Counted from the first letter of the stretch, positions 1 through 10,161 are shown. The stretch is DNA of 64,000 bases from Bathynomus jamesi (GCA_023014485.1 JAJOZX010003301.1:62001-126000); one strand, 5' to 3'. Program-made: numbers and translations. The notes: generated by a model not told the origin, from the sequence alone.

Positions 1-1
1 C

Positions 2-505
2 AAAAAGATTTCTGATGCAACTAAAAAAAAGCTCTCTAACCACTTATGGTACCTGTCTGAAGAAGCAGTTGGTCTTGCTTTCTTTGATGAGCGAATTACT
101 ACAGATGTAAAGAAACGCATGGTAAAGGCATTAGAAGATGAGTCCACTGATAGACCACCCAAGCGTCCTCGGATTCCTGAATCCACCTTCTGCTCTGGTG
201 AAGGACTACACCAACTTGTTACAAGAAATACTAGAGAATTCTTTACTAAGCTGAATTTGCCAGAAGGATTTCTGAACAAGGCACCCAGCACTTGGACATC
301 CAACTGTGAATATTTAAGGGCCAGAGCTATTGTTGCAGCTCTATCTGTTGTAAATGACCGGGCAGAACGTGCAGTAGCTTTAGTTCAAGAGCTGAATAAG
401 AAATTGACAGTGGGGGAAGAGCAGCTTCAGTTCCTGCTCCAAATTGTTGCAAAACACCGCCAGAGTCACCCAGTTCCATCAAAAACTGTTCTTCTCAAAA
501 AATAA
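2..505 (+). CDS. 3' end of an unidentified protein-coding gene
   Basis: The frame is open from base 2 and stops with TAA at 503-505; the start lies outside the window. The visible ~167 residues are charged and helical, with NHLWYLSEE near the start, a basic PPKRPR stretch that could be a nuclear localisation signal, and a C-terminal RAERAVALVQELNKKL helix. No catalytic motif is visible. I have an impression, not verified, that similar C-termini recur in uncharacterised multicopy proteins of invertebrates, so this could be a host gene or the end of a mobile-element ORF. A polyadenylation signal follows 56 bp after the stop, which supports a genuine last exon. Codon use is clean with no frameshift. 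Confidence 0.65.
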   Translation, partial: KKISDATKKKLSNHLWYLSEEAVGLAFFDERITTDVKKRMVKALEDESTDRPPKRPRIPESTFCSGEGLHQLVTRNTREFFTKLNLPEGFLNKAPSTWTSNCEYLRARAIVAALSVVNDRAERAVALVQELNKKLTVGEEQLQFLLQIVAKHRQSHPVPSKTVLLKK

Positions 506-560
506 CCATCAATGAGGTCGCACCTTAAAATACACCATATTGTATAATCATTGTATATTA

Positions 561-566
561 AATAAA
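561..566 (+). promoter_or_regulatory. polyadenylation signal AATAAA
   Basis: Canonical AATAAA hexamer 56 bp after the stop of the preceding ORF, in AT-rich 3' UTR-like sequence. A second hexamer lies near 647. Confidence 0.6.
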
Positions 567-1081
567 TGTTGTATAAGGAAATAATGCTAATTAAATTTAG
601 TAATTAAAGTATGTAAATAGCACTGGCATTTTGAATTTATCTCTATATAATAAACTAATGGTTTTTTTTTGTAGCAATGCTTCATTGCTGATTGTATATA
701 AAAAAAGAGCCAGGAAGGATTTTGGATAGGAGAAAAAGGATTGGGATAAAGAAGGATTGAGGACCAAAGGATGGATTATAACAACATCAAGGATAGGTTA
801 GAAAAGGATCAATGATGAATAAGAAGGCCTATACTTATAAAAACGAATCAAACTAAAAAAAAGGAAGGAATTATGTGTATAATGAGCATAATCAATTAAT
901 CATATGTCAGGAGCTATTATGCCATGGTCACCATTTTTATTAGCCGGGGGCGACCCCTAAATATGAGCCAATTTGTGTCAAACTTTCAAGTTTTAGTTTT
1001 TATGCTAAATGGAACTATTTTAGGGGGCGCAGATAAAATAATTCAACATTTCAATTTTTGACTACCCAATAAGAGACACCC

Positions 1082-1083
<2 letters not shown>
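567..1083. other. intergenic sequence
   Basis: No ORF or recognised repeat. It contains a purine-rich stretch of GGATTGG/GGATAGG-like words at 710-800 and otherwise AT-rich unique-looking sequence. Confidence 0.5.
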
Positions 1084-1154
<71 letters not shown>

Positions 1155-1164
1155 TATATATATA
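1084..1164. repeat. (TA)n microsatellite
   Basis: About 80 bp of nearly pure TA with two phase slips; it supplies the TA flank of the adjacent mariner. Confidence 0.9.
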
Positions 1165-2067
1165 CAGGGCGTCCCAAAAAAATGTATACACACTTAAATA
1201 ATTATAAAGGCAGTGTTTATTAAAATACATTTCATTTTCAAAATGTAATAGAATCTACAGACATTATTTAATTGTTTTGTCAACGCCTGTTTTCAAACTG
1301 ACGTCCGTTCTGGTCCAGGCACTGCTGATAACGCGAAGCAATGGAATCGCAAACATCACGAAACATTTCGTTGGTATTTGTGTGCATTCTCGTTCAATGG
1401 CTGCTCTCAATTCAGCGACTGTTGCAGGTTTTATAGCGTAGACTTTGTCTTTTAAGTATCCCATAAAAAAAAGTCTAGTGGTGTGGGGTCTGGTGAACGC
1501 GGAGGGTATTCTACGAAACCCCTTCGTCCAATCCACATCCACATCGTGCCAAGTACCACTCGCAATACTCCACTCTTCGGTCCGGATCATCATCTTCATT
1601 AATAGCATGGACTAATCTTGGAATGTAACTTTTCCATTGACAGCGCTTCAAAATGCGTTGGACAGACGATTCTGAAATTCCTACCTCACGACTCGCTTGC
1701 CGCACAGATTTTCTTGGACTTTGGTGATACGTTTCCAGTACTCTTTCTTGCTTTGTGGGGCTTGTCGATGTCCGTGGTCTTCCGGAACGCTTCTTGTGGA
1801 CATTCTGAACAGTTCCATCGGCTTCAAACTTATCTCTAATTCGAGTGATGGTAAGTCGCGTTGGTGGATCTGTTTGAAACCCTCCTAAACTGTCTTTGCA
1901 CTTCAACTGCGTTTTCACACTTCCAGTAGCATTTTAGAATGAATTTCCTTTGTTCAAAGCTTAGTCTGACTGCCATTATTAATTCTAATGGGTTTAACTT
2001 GGAAAGAAAGAAACATCAATTGAGCTATCAGCTGTTAAAGTGTGTATACATTTTTTGGGACGCCCTG
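1165..2067 (-). mobile_element. internally deleted mariner, copy 1
   Basis: 903 bp bounded by ~31-bp terminal inverted repeats starting CAGGGCGTCCCAAAAA and flanked by TA on both sides. The inner end reads TGTGTATACATTTTTTGGGACGCCCTG in mirror image. It is a near-identical twin of the element at 55810-56717, with the same internal deletion. IS630/Tc1/mariner superfamily is assigned from the TIR, the TA target and the encoded helix-turn-helix protein. Confidence 0.9.
1280..1976 (-). pseudogene. mariner transposase, catalytic core deleted
   Basis: The N-terminus, starting [18 protein letters not shown], carries the paired helix-turn-helix DNA-binding region ([18 protein letters not shown]) and the GRPR AT-hook-like motif. 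After CEWYLARC the frame jumps to the C-terminal part ending in KDKVYAIKPATVAELR, so the segment with the first two catalytic aspartates is missing. Copy 1 additionally lacks 2 bp near 1887 relative to its twin and has two more small indels, so it cannot make transposase. A peptide containing only the DNA-binding domain might still bind the TIRs; that is inference. Confidence 0.85.
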
Positions 2068-2124
2068 TATATATATATATATATATATATACTGTATATA
2101 CTGTATGTATATAATATATATATA
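2068..2124. repeat. (TA)n microsatellite joining mariner to array
   Basis: Interrupted TA tract with a TACTGTATATACTGTATG variant; it runs directly into the first array unit. Confidence 0.8.
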
Positions 2125-2201
2125 TGAATAGAAACGACATAAGTATTAAGGAACGTTTCTGCACACGAGGAGGAGAGATAACGAAATAATGAAAAATGAG
2201 G

Positions 2202-2273
2202 CGAACCGCCTGGGAATCGAACCCAGGGCCTTCCAATTGCCGGTCGGACGCTCTACCATTATGCTACGGACCT
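2202..2273 (-). tRNA. tRNA-like gene L1, anticodon position GGC
   Basis: Reference copy. A box TAGCATAATGG; B box GGTTCGATTCC; anticodon stem TCCGA/TTGGA is fully paired with loop CCGGCAA, so 34-36 read GGC (Ala) but position 33 is C rather than the usual U. T-stem CCTGGG/CCCAGG has six pairs. The 7-bp acceptor stem is poorly paired unless GUGAGG further out pairs with CCUCAU. A T5 terminator follows. It could be a Pol III tRNA-like RNA or a pseudo-tRNA. Confidence 0.6.
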
Positions 2274-2465
2274 CACTCAATCACAAATCGAAATTCTCCC
2301 AAATAGGGCAGAAACCAATGCCCTCAGAGAGCACCCTCGCAAATCGTGAATATGTGCAAATAACTGCAATGACCGCGCAGTATATAAATGAATAGAAACG
2401 ACATAAGTATTAAGGAACGTTTCTGCACACGAGGAGGAGAGATAACGAAATAATGAAAAATGAGG

Positions 2466-2537
2466 CGAACCGCCTGGGAATCGAACCCAGGGCCTTCCAA
2501 TTGCCGGTCGGACGCTCTACCATTATGCTACGGACCT
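2466..2537 (-). tRNA. tRNA-like gene L2 (GGC)
   Basis: Unit L2, full 72-nt copy. Confidence 0.6.
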
Positions 2538-2727
2538 CACTCAATCACAAATCGAAATTCTCCCAAATAGGGCAGAAACCAATGCCCTCAGAGAGCACCC
2601 TCGCAAATCGTGAATATGTGCAAATAACTGCAATGACCGCGCAGTATATAAATGAATAGAAACGACATAAGTTAAGGAACGTTTCTGCACACGAGGAGGA
2701 GAGATAACGAAATAATGAAAAATGAGG

Positions 2728-2798
2728 CGAACCGCCTGGGAATCGAACCAGGGCCTTCCAATTGCCGGTCGGACGCTCTACCATTATGCTACGGACCT
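2728..2798 (-). tRNA. tRNA-like gene L3 (GGC), 1-nt deletion
   Basis: Unit L3; one base is missing in the T-stem next to the B box. Confidence 0.5.
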
Positions 2799-2990
2799 CA
2801 CTCAATCACAAATCGAAATTCTCCCAAATAGGGCAGAAACCAATGCCCTCAGAGAGCACCCTCGCAAATCGTGAATATGTGCAAATAACTGCAATGACCG
2901 CGCAGTATATAAATGAATAGAAACGACATAAGTATTAAGGAACGTTTCTGCACACGAGGAGGAGAGATAACGAAATAATGAAAAATGAGG

Positions 2991-3061
2991 CGAACCGCCT
3001 GGGAATCGAACCCAGGGCCTTCCAATTGCGGTCGGACGCTCTACCATTATGCTACGGACCT
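2991..3061 (-). tRNA. tRNA-like gene L4, anticodon-loop deletion
   Basis: Unit L4; one base is lost inside the GGC triplet, so this copy cannot present the same anticodon. Confidence 0.5.
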
Positions 3062-3253
3062 CACTCAATCACAAATCGAAATTCTCCCAAATAGGGCAGA
3101 AACCAATGCCCTCAGAGAGCACCCTCGCAAATCGTGAATATGTGCAAATAACTGCAATGACCGCGCAGTATATAAATGAATAGAAACGACATAAGTATTA
3201 AGGAACGTTTCTGCACACGAGGAGGAGAGATAACGAAATAATGAAAAATGAGG

Positions 3254-3325
3254 CGAACCGCCTGGGAATCGAACCCAGGGCCTTCCAATTGCCGGTCGGA
3301 CGCTCTACCATTATGCTACGGACCT
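3254..3325 (-). tRNA. tRNA-like gene L5 (GGC)
   Basis: Unit L5, full copy. Confidence 0.6.
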
Positions 3326-3517
3326 CACTCAATCACAAATCGAAATTCTCCCAAATAGGGCAGAAACCAATGCCCTCAGAGAGCACCCTCGCAAATCGTG
3401 AATATGTGCAAATAACTGCAATGACCGCGCAGTATATAAATGAATAGAAACGACATAAGTATTAAGGAACGTTTCTGCACACGAGGAGGAGAGATAACGA
3501 AATAATGAAAAATGAGG

Positions 3518-3589
3518 CGAACCGCCTGGGAATCGAACCCAGGGCCTTCCAATTGCCGGTCGGACGCTCTACCATTATGCTACGGACCT
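3518..3589 (-). tRNA. tRNA-like gene L6 (GGC)
   Basis: Unit L6, full copy. Confidence 0.6.
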
Positions 3590-3781
3590 CACTCAATCAC
3601 AAATCGAAATTCTCCCAAATAGGGCAGAAACCAATGCCCTCAGAGAGCACCCTCGCAAATCGTGAATATGTGCAAATAACTGCAATGACCGCGCAGTATA
3701 TAAATGAATAGAAACGACATAAGTATTAAGGAACGTTTCTGCACACGAGGAGGAGAGATAACGAAATAATGAAAAATGAGG

Positions 3782-3853
3782 CGAACCGCCTGGGAATCGA
3801 ACCCAGGGCCTTCCAATTGCCGGTCGGACGCTCTACCATTATGCTACGGACCT
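3782..3853 (-). tRNA. tRNA-like gene L7 (GGC)
   Basis: Unit L7, full copy. Confidence 0.6.
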
Positions 3854-4045
3854 CACTCAATCACAAATCGAAATTCTCCCAAATAGGGCAGAAACCAATG
3901 CCCTCAGAGAGCACCCTCGCAAATCGTGAATATGTGCAAATAACTGCAATGACCGCGCAGTATATAAATGAATAGAAACGACATAAGTATTAAGGAACGT
4001 TTCTGCACACGAGGAGGAGAGATAACGAAATAATGAAAAATGAGG

Positions 4046-4117
4046 CGAACCGCCTGGGAATCGAACCCAGGGCCTTCCAATTGCCGGTCGGACGCTCTAC
4101 CATTATGCTACGGACCT
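4046..4117 (-). tRNA. tRNA-like gene L8 (GGC)
   Basis: Unit L8, full copy. Confidence 0.6.
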
Positions 4118-4309
4118 CACTCAATCACAAATCGAAATTCTCCCAAATAGGGCAGAAACCAATGCCCTCAGAGAGCACCCTCGCAAATCGTGAATATGTG
4201 CAAATAACTGCAATGACCGCGCAGTATATAAATGAATAGAAACGACATAAGTATTAAGGAACGTTTCTGCACACGAGGAGGAGAGATAACGAAATAATGA
4301 AAAATGAGG

Positions 4310-4381
4310 CGAACCGCCTGGGAATCGAACCCAGGGCCTTCCAATTGCCGGTCGGACGCTCTACCATTATGCTACGGACCT
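4310..4381 (-). tRNA. tRNA-like gene L9 (GGC)
   Basis: Unit L9, full copy. Confidence 0.6.
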
Positions 4382-4573
4382 CACTCAATCACAAATCGAA
4401 ATTCTCCCAAATAGGGCAGAAACCAATGCCCTCAGAGAGCACCCTCGCAAATCGTGAATATGTGCAAATAACTGCAATGACCGCGCAGTATATAAATGAA
4501 TAGAAACGACATAAGTATTAAGGAACGTTTCTGCACACGAGGAGGAGAGATAACGAAATAATGAAAAATGAGG

Positions 4574-4645
4574 CGAACCGCCTGGGAATCGAACCCAGGG
4601 CCTTCCAATTGCCGGTCGGACGCTCTACCATTATGCTACGGACCT
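4574..4645 (-). tRNA. tRNA-like gene L10 (GGC)
   Basis: Unit L10, full copy. Confidence 0.6.
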
Positions 4646-4837
4646 CACTCAATCACAAATCGAAATTCTCCCAAATAGGGCAGAAACCAATGCCCTCAGA
4701 GAGCACCCTCGCAAATCGTGAATATGTGCAAATAACTGCAATGACCGCGCAGTATATAAATGAATAGAAACGACATAAGTATTAAGGAACGTTTCTGCAC
4801 ACGAGGAGGAGAGATAACGAAATAATGAAAAATGAGG

Positions 4838-4909
4838 CGAACCGCCTGGGAATCGAACCCAGGGCCTTCCAATTGCCGGTCGGACGCTCTACCATTATGC
4901 TACGGACCT
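4838..4909 (-). tRNA. tRNA-like gene L11 (GGC)
   Basis: Unit L11, full copy. Confidence 0.6.
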
Positions 4910-5101
4910 CACTCAATCACAAATCGAAATTCTCCCAAATAGGGCAGAAACCAATGCCCTCAGAGAGCACCCTCGCAAATCGTGAATATGTGCAAATAAC
5001 TGCAATGACCGCGCAGTATATAAATGAATAGAAACGACATAAGTATTAAGGAACGTTTCTGCACACGAGGAGGAGAGATAACGAAATAATGAAAAATGAG
5101 G

Positions 5102-5173
5102 CGAACCGCCTGGGAATCGAACCCAGGGCCTTCCAATTGCCGGTCGGACGCTCTACCATTATGCTACGGACCT
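5102..5173 (-). tRNA. tRNA-like gene L12 (GGC)
   Basis: Unit L12, full copy; its spacer has lost one C near 5196. Confidence 0.6.
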
Positions 5174-5363
5174 CACTCAATCACAAATCGAAATTTCCCA
5201 AATAGGGCAGAAACCAATGCCCTCAGAGAGCACCCTCGCAAATCGTGAATATGTGCAAATAACTGCAATGACCGCGCAGTATATAAATGAATAGAAACGA
5301 CATAAGTATTAAGGAACGTTCTGCACACGAGGAGGAGAGATAACGAAATAATGAAAAATGAGG

Positions 5364-5435
5364 CGAACCGCCTGGGAATCGAACCCAGGGCCTTCCAATT
5401 GCCGGTCGGACGCTCTACCATTATGCTACGGACCT
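5364..5435 (-). tRNA. tRNA-like gene L13 (GGC)
   Basis: Unit L13, full copy; one T is missing in the preceding spacer near 5320. Confidence 0.6.
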
Positions 5436-5627
5436 CACTCAATCACAAATCGAAATTCTCCCAAATAGGGCAGAAACCAATGCCCTCAGAGAGCACCCTC
5501 GCAAATCGTGAATATGTGCAAATAACTGCAATGACCGCGCAGTATATAAATGAATAGAAACGACATAAGTATTAAGGAACGTTTCTGCACACGAGGAGGA
5601 GAGATAACGAAATAATGAAAAATGAGG

Positions 5628-5699
5628 CGAACCGCCTGGGAATCGAACCCAGGGCCTTCCAATTGCCGGTCGGACGCTCTACCATTATGCTACGGACCT
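5628..5699 (-). tRNA. tRNA-like gene L14 (GGC)
   Basis: Unit L14, full copy; the adjoining TATATAAA box lost two bases near 5810. Confidence 0.6.
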
Positions 5700-5889
5700 C
5701 ACTCAATCACAAATCGAAATTCTCCCAAATAGGGCAGAAACCAATGCCCTCAGAGAGCACCCTCGCAAATCGTGAATATGTGCAAATAACTGCAATGACC
5801 GCGCAGTATAAATGAATAGAAACGACATAAGTATTAAGGAACGTTTCTGCACACGAGGAGGAGAGATAACGAAATAATGAAAAATGAGG

Positions 5890-5960
5890 CGAACCGCCTG
5901 GAATCGAACCCAGGGCCTTCCAATTGCCGGTCGGACGCTCTACCATTATGCTACGGACCT
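5890..5960 (-). tRNA. tRNA-like gene L15 (GGC), 1-nt deletion
   Basis: Last unit before the inversion; one base lost at the 3' edge of the B box. Confidence 0.5.
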
Positions 5961-6216
5961 CACTCAATCACAAATCGAAATTCTCCCAAATAGGGCAGAA
6001 ACCAATGCCCTCAGAGAGCACCCTCGCAAATCGTGAATATGTGCAAATAACTGCAATGACCGCGCAGTATATAAATGAATAGAAACGACATAAGTATTAA
6101 GGAACGTTTCTGCGCGGTCATTGCAGTTATTTGCACATATTCACGATTTGCGAGGGTGCTCTCTGAGGGCATTGGTTTCTGCCCTATTTGGGAGAATTTC
6201 GATTTGTGATTGAGTG

Positions 6217-6288
6217 AGGTCCGTAGCATAATGGTAGAGCGTCCGACCGGCAATTGGAAGGCCCTGGGTTCGATTCCCAGGCGGTTCG
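6217..6288 (+). tRNA. tRNA-like gene R1 (GGC)
   Basis: First plus-strand unit after the inversion; full copy. Confidence 0.6.
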
Positions 6289-6479
6289 CCTCATTTTTCA
6301 TTATTTCGTTATCTCTCCTCCTCGTGTGCAGAAACGTTCCTTAATACTTATGTCGTTTCTATTCATTTATATACTGCGCGGTCATTGCAGTTATTTGCAC
6401 ATTTCACGATTTGCGAGGGTGCTCTCTGAGGGCATTGGTTTCTGCCCTATTTGGGAGAATTTCGATTTGTGATTGAGTG

Positions 6480-6551
6480 AGGTCCGTAGCATAATGGTAG
6501 AGCGTCCGACCGGCAATTGGAAGGCCCTGGGTTCGATTCCCAGGCGGTTCG
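6480..6551 (+). tRNA. tRNA-like gene R2 (GGC)
   Basis: Unit R2, full copy; the upstream spacer lacks two bases near 6402. Confidence 0.6.
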
Positions 6552-6743
6552 CCTCATTTTTCATTATTTCGTTATCTCTCCTCCTCGTGTGCAGAAACGT
6601 TCCTTAATACTTATGTCGTTTCTATTCATTTATATACTGCGCGGTCATTGCAGTTATTTGCACATATTCACGATTTGCGAGGGTGCTCTCTGAGGGCATT
6701 GGTTTCTGCCCTATTTGGGAGAATTTCGATTTGTGATTGAGTG

Positions 6744-6815
6744 AGGTCCGTAGCATAATGGTAGAGCGTCCGACCGGCAATTGGAAGGCCCTGGGTTCGA
6801 TTCCCAGGCGGTTCG
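6744..6815 (+). tRNA. tRNA-like gene R3 (GGC)
   Basis: Unit R3, full copy. Confidence 0.6.
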
Positions 6816-7007
6816 CCTCATTTTTCATTATTTCGTTATCTCTCCTCCTCGTGTGCAGAAACGTTCCTTAATACTTATGTCGTTTCTATTCATTTATATA
6901 CTGCGCGGTCATTGCAGTTATTTGCACATATTCACGATTTGCGAGGGTGCTCTCTGAGGGCATTGGTTTCTGCCCTATTTGGGAGAATTTCGATTTGTGA
7001 TTGAGTG

Positions 7008-7079
7008 AGGTCCGTAGCATAATGGTAGAGCGTCCGACCGGCAATTGGAAGGCCCTGGGTTCGATTCCCAGGCGGTTCG
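7008..7079 (+). tRNA. tRNA-like gene R4 (GGC)
   Basis: Unit R4, full copy. Confidence 0.6.
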
Positions 7080-7270
7080 CCTCATTTTTCATTATTCGTT
7101 ATCTCTCCTCCTCGTGTGCAGAAACGTTCCTTAATACTTATGTCGTTTCTATTCATTTATATACTGCGCGGTCATTGCAGTTATTTGCACATATTCACGA
7201 TTTGCGAGGGTGCTCTCTGAGGGCATTGGTTTCTGCCCTATTTGGGAGAATTTCGATTTGTGATTGAGTG

Positions 7271-7342
7271 AGGTCCGTAGCATAATGGTAGAGCGTCCGA
7301 CCGGCAATTGGAAGGCCCTGGGTTCGATTCCCAGGCGGTTCG
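7271..7342 (+). tRNA. tRNA-like gene R5 (GGC)
   Basis: Unit R5, full copy. Confidence 0.6.
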
Positions 7343-7534
7343 CCTCATTTTTCATTATTTCGTTATCTCTCCTCCTCGTGTGCAGAAACGTTCCTTAATA
7401 CTTATGTCGTTTCTATTCATTTATATACTGCGCGGTCATTGCAGTTATTTGCACATATTCACGATTTGCGAGGGTGCTCTCTGAGGGCATTGGTTTCTGC
7501 CCTATTTGGGAGAATTTCGATTTGTGATTGAGTG

Positions 7535-7606
7535 AGGTCCGTAGCATAATGGTAGAGCGTCCGACCGGCAATTGGAAGGCCCTGGGTTCGATTCCCAGGC
7601 GGTTCG
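7535..7606 (+). tRNA. tRNA-like gene R6 (GGC)
   Basis: Unit R6, full copy. Confidence 0.6.
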
Positions 7607-7798
7607 CCTCATTTTTCATTATTTCGTTATCTCTCCTCCTCGTGTGCAGAAACGTTCCTTAATACTTATGTCGTTTCTATTCATTTATATACTGCGCGGT
7701 CATTGCAGTTATTTGCACATATTCACGATTTGCGAGGGTGCTCTCTGAGGGCATTGGTTTCTGCCCTATTTGGGAGAATTTCGATTTGTGATTGAGTG

Positions 7799-7870
7799 AG
7801 GTCCGTAGCATAATGGTAGAGCGTCCGACCGGCAATTGGAAGGCCCTGGGTTCGATTCCCAGGCGGTTCG
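7799..7870 (+). tRNA. tRNA-like gene R7 (GGC)
   Basis: Unit R7, full copy. Confidence 0.6.
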
Positions 7871-8062
7871 CCTCATTTTTCATTATTTCGTTATCTCTCC
7901 TCCTCGTGTGCAGAAACGTTCCTTAATACTTATGTCGTTTCTATTCATTTATATACTGCGCGGTCATTGCAGTTATTTGCACATATTCACGATTTGCGAG
8001 GGTGCTCTCTGAGGGCATTGGTTTCTGCCCTATTTGGGAGAATTTCGATTTGTGATTGAGTG

Positions 8063-8134
8063 AGGTCCGTAGCATAATGGTAGAGCGTCCGACCGGCAAT
8101 TGGAAGGCCCTGGGTTCGATTCCCAGGCGGTTCG
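8063..8134 (+). tRNA. tRNA-like gene R8 (GGC)
   Basis: Unit R8, full copy. Confidence 0.6.
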
Positions 8135-8326
8135 CCTCATTTTTCATTATTTCGTTATCTCTCCTCCTCGTGTGCAGAAACGTTCCTTAATACTTATGTC
8201 GTTTCTATTCATTTATATACTGTGCGGTCATTGCAGTTATTTGCACATATTCACGATTTGCGAGGGTGCTCTCTGAGGGCATTGGTTTCTGCCCTATTTG
8301 GGAGAATTTCGATTTGTGATTGAGTG

Positions 8327-8398
8327 AGGTCCGTAGCATAATGGTAGAGCGTCCGACCGGCAATTGGAAGGCCCTGGGTTCGATTCCCAGGCGGTTCG
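8327..8398 (+). tRNA. tRNA-like gene R9 (GGC)
   Basis: Unit R9, full copy; the upstream box reads CTGTGCGG instead of CTGCGCGG. Confidence 0.6.
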
Positions 8399-8590
8399 CC
8401 TCATTTTTCATTATTTCGTTATCTCTCCTCCTCGTGTGCAGAAACGTTCCTTAATACTTATGTCGTTTCTATTCATTTATATACTGCGCGGTCATTGCAG
8501 TTATTTGCACATATTCACGATTTGCGAGGGTGCTCTCTGAGGGCATTGGTTTCTGCCCTATTTGGGAGAATTTCGATTTGTGATTGAGTG

Positions 8591-8662
8591 AGGTCCGTAG
8601 CATAATGGTAGAGCGTCCGACCGGCAATTGGAAGGCCCTGGGTTCGATTCCCAGGCGGTTCG
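8591..8662 (+). tRNA. tRNA-like gene R10 (GGC)
   Basis: Unit R10, full copy with a T4 rather than T5 run after it. Confidence 0.6.
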
Positions 8663-8852
8663 CCTCATTTTCATTATTTCGTTATCCTCCTCCTCGTGTG
8701 CAGAAACGTTCCTTAATACTTATGTCGTTTCTATTCATTTATATACTGCGCGGTCATTGCAGTTATTTGCACATATTCACGATTTGCGAGGGTGCTCTCT
8801 GAGGGCATTGGTTTCTGCCCTATTTGGGAGAATTTCGATTTGTGATTGAGTG

Positions 8853-8924
8853 AGGTCCGTAGCATAATGGTAGAGCGTCCGACCGGCAATTGGAAGGCCC
8901 TGGGTTCGATTCCCAGGCGGTTCG
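8853..8924 (+). tRNA. tRNA-like gene R11 (GGC)
   Basis: Unit R11, full copy. Confidence 0.6.
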
Positions 8925-9115
8925 CCTCATTTTTCATTATTTCGTTATCTCTCTCCTCGTGTGCAGAAACGTTCCTTAATACTTATGTCGTTTCTATTCA
9001 TTTATATACTGCGCGGTCATTGCAGTTATTTGCACATATTCACGATTTGCGAGGGTGCTCTCTGAGGGCATTGGTTTCTGCCCTATTTGGGAGAATTTCG
9101 ATTTGTGATTGAGTG

Positions 9116-9187
9116 AGGTCCGTAGCATAATGGTAGAGCGTCCGACCGGCAATTGGAAGGCCCTGGGTTCGATTCCCAGGCGGTTCG
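9116..9187 (+). tRNA. tRNA-like gene R12 (GGC)
   Basis: Unit R12, full copy; T4 run follows. Confidence 0.6.
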
Positions 9188-9378
9188 CCTCATTTTCATT
9201 ATTTCGTTATCTCTCCTCCTCGTGTGCAGAAACGTTCCTTAATACTTATGTCGTTTCTATTCATTTATATACTGCGCGGTCATTGCAGTTATTTGCACAT
9301 ATTCACGATTTGCGAGGGTGCTCTCTGAGGGCATTGGTTTCTGCCCTATTTGGGAGAATTTCGATTTGTGATTGAGTG

Positions 9379-9448
9379 AGGTCCGTAGCATAATGGTAGA
9401 GCGTCGACCGGCAATTGGAAGGCCCTGGGTTCGATTCCAGGCGGTTCG
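9379..9448 (+). tRNA. tRNA-like gene R13, two 1-nt deletions
   Basis: Unit R13 lost one C in the anticodon stem and one C at the end of the B box; the most degraded copy. Confidence 0.45.
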
Positions 9449-9636
9449 CCTCATTTTCATTATTTCGTTATCTCTCCTCCTCGTGTGCAGAAACGTTCCT
9501 TAATACTTATGTCGTTTTTCATTTATATACTGCGCGGTCATTGCAGTTATTTGCACATATTCACGATTTGCGAGGGTGCTCTCTGAGGGCATTGGTTTCT
9601 GCCCTATTTGGGAGAATTTCGATTTGTGATTGAGTG

Positions 9637-9708
9637 AGGTCCGTAGCATAATGGTAGAGCGTCCGACCGGCAATTGGAAGGCCCTGGGTTCGATTCCCAG
9701 GCGGTTCG
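9637..9708 (+). tRNA. tRNA-like gene R14 (GGC)
   Basis: Unit R14, full copy. Confidence 0.6.
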
Positions 9709-9898
9709 CCTCATTTTTCATTATTTCGTTATCTCTCCTCCTCGTGTGCAGAAACGTTCCTAATACTTATGTCGTTTTCTATTCATTATATACTGCGCGG
9801 TCATTGCAGTTATTTGCACATATTCACGATTTGCGAGGGTGCTCTCTGAGGGCATTGGTTTCTGCCCTATTTGGGAGAATTTCGATTGTGATTGAGTG

Positions 9899-9970
9899 AG
9901 GTCCGTAGCATAATGGTAGAGCGTCCGACCGGCAATTGGAAGGCCCTGGGTTCGATTCCCAGGCGGTTCG
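9899..9970 (+). tRNA. tRNA-like gene R15 (GGC)
   Basis: Unit R15, full copy; several single-base losses in its spacer. Confidence 0.6.
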
Positions 9971-10161
9971 CCTCATTTTTCATTATTTCGTTATCTCTCC
10001 TCCTCGTGTGCAGAAACGTTCCTTAATACTTATGTCGTTCTATTCATTTATATACTGCGCGGTCATTGCAGTTATTTGCACATATTCACGATTTGCGAGG
10101 GTGCTCTCTGAGGGCATTGGTTTCTGCCCTATTTGGGAGAATTTCGATTTGTGATTGAGTG

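Larger units (their letters stand above)
2125..6113 (-). repeat. left arm of tRNA-like tandem array (15 units)
   Basis: Fifteen head-to-tail units of 262-264 bp, almost identical apart from single-base indels. Each unit, read on the minus strand, has a TATATACTGCGCGG box, a CTGC...GCAG short stem-loop, a GTGCTCTCTGAGGGCAT imperfect hairpin, the box TTGGTTTCTGC, a 72-nt tRNA-like gene and a T5 run. Unit starts are about every 264 bp from 2202. Near identity of all copies shows recent amplification or active homogenisation. The arm ends at a head-to-head junction where TTTCTGC abuts GCGGTCATTG. Confidence 0.95.

Noticed and set aside
1618..1888. Plus-strand ORFs inside the mariner twins
   Set aside because: Shadows of the minus-strand transposase.
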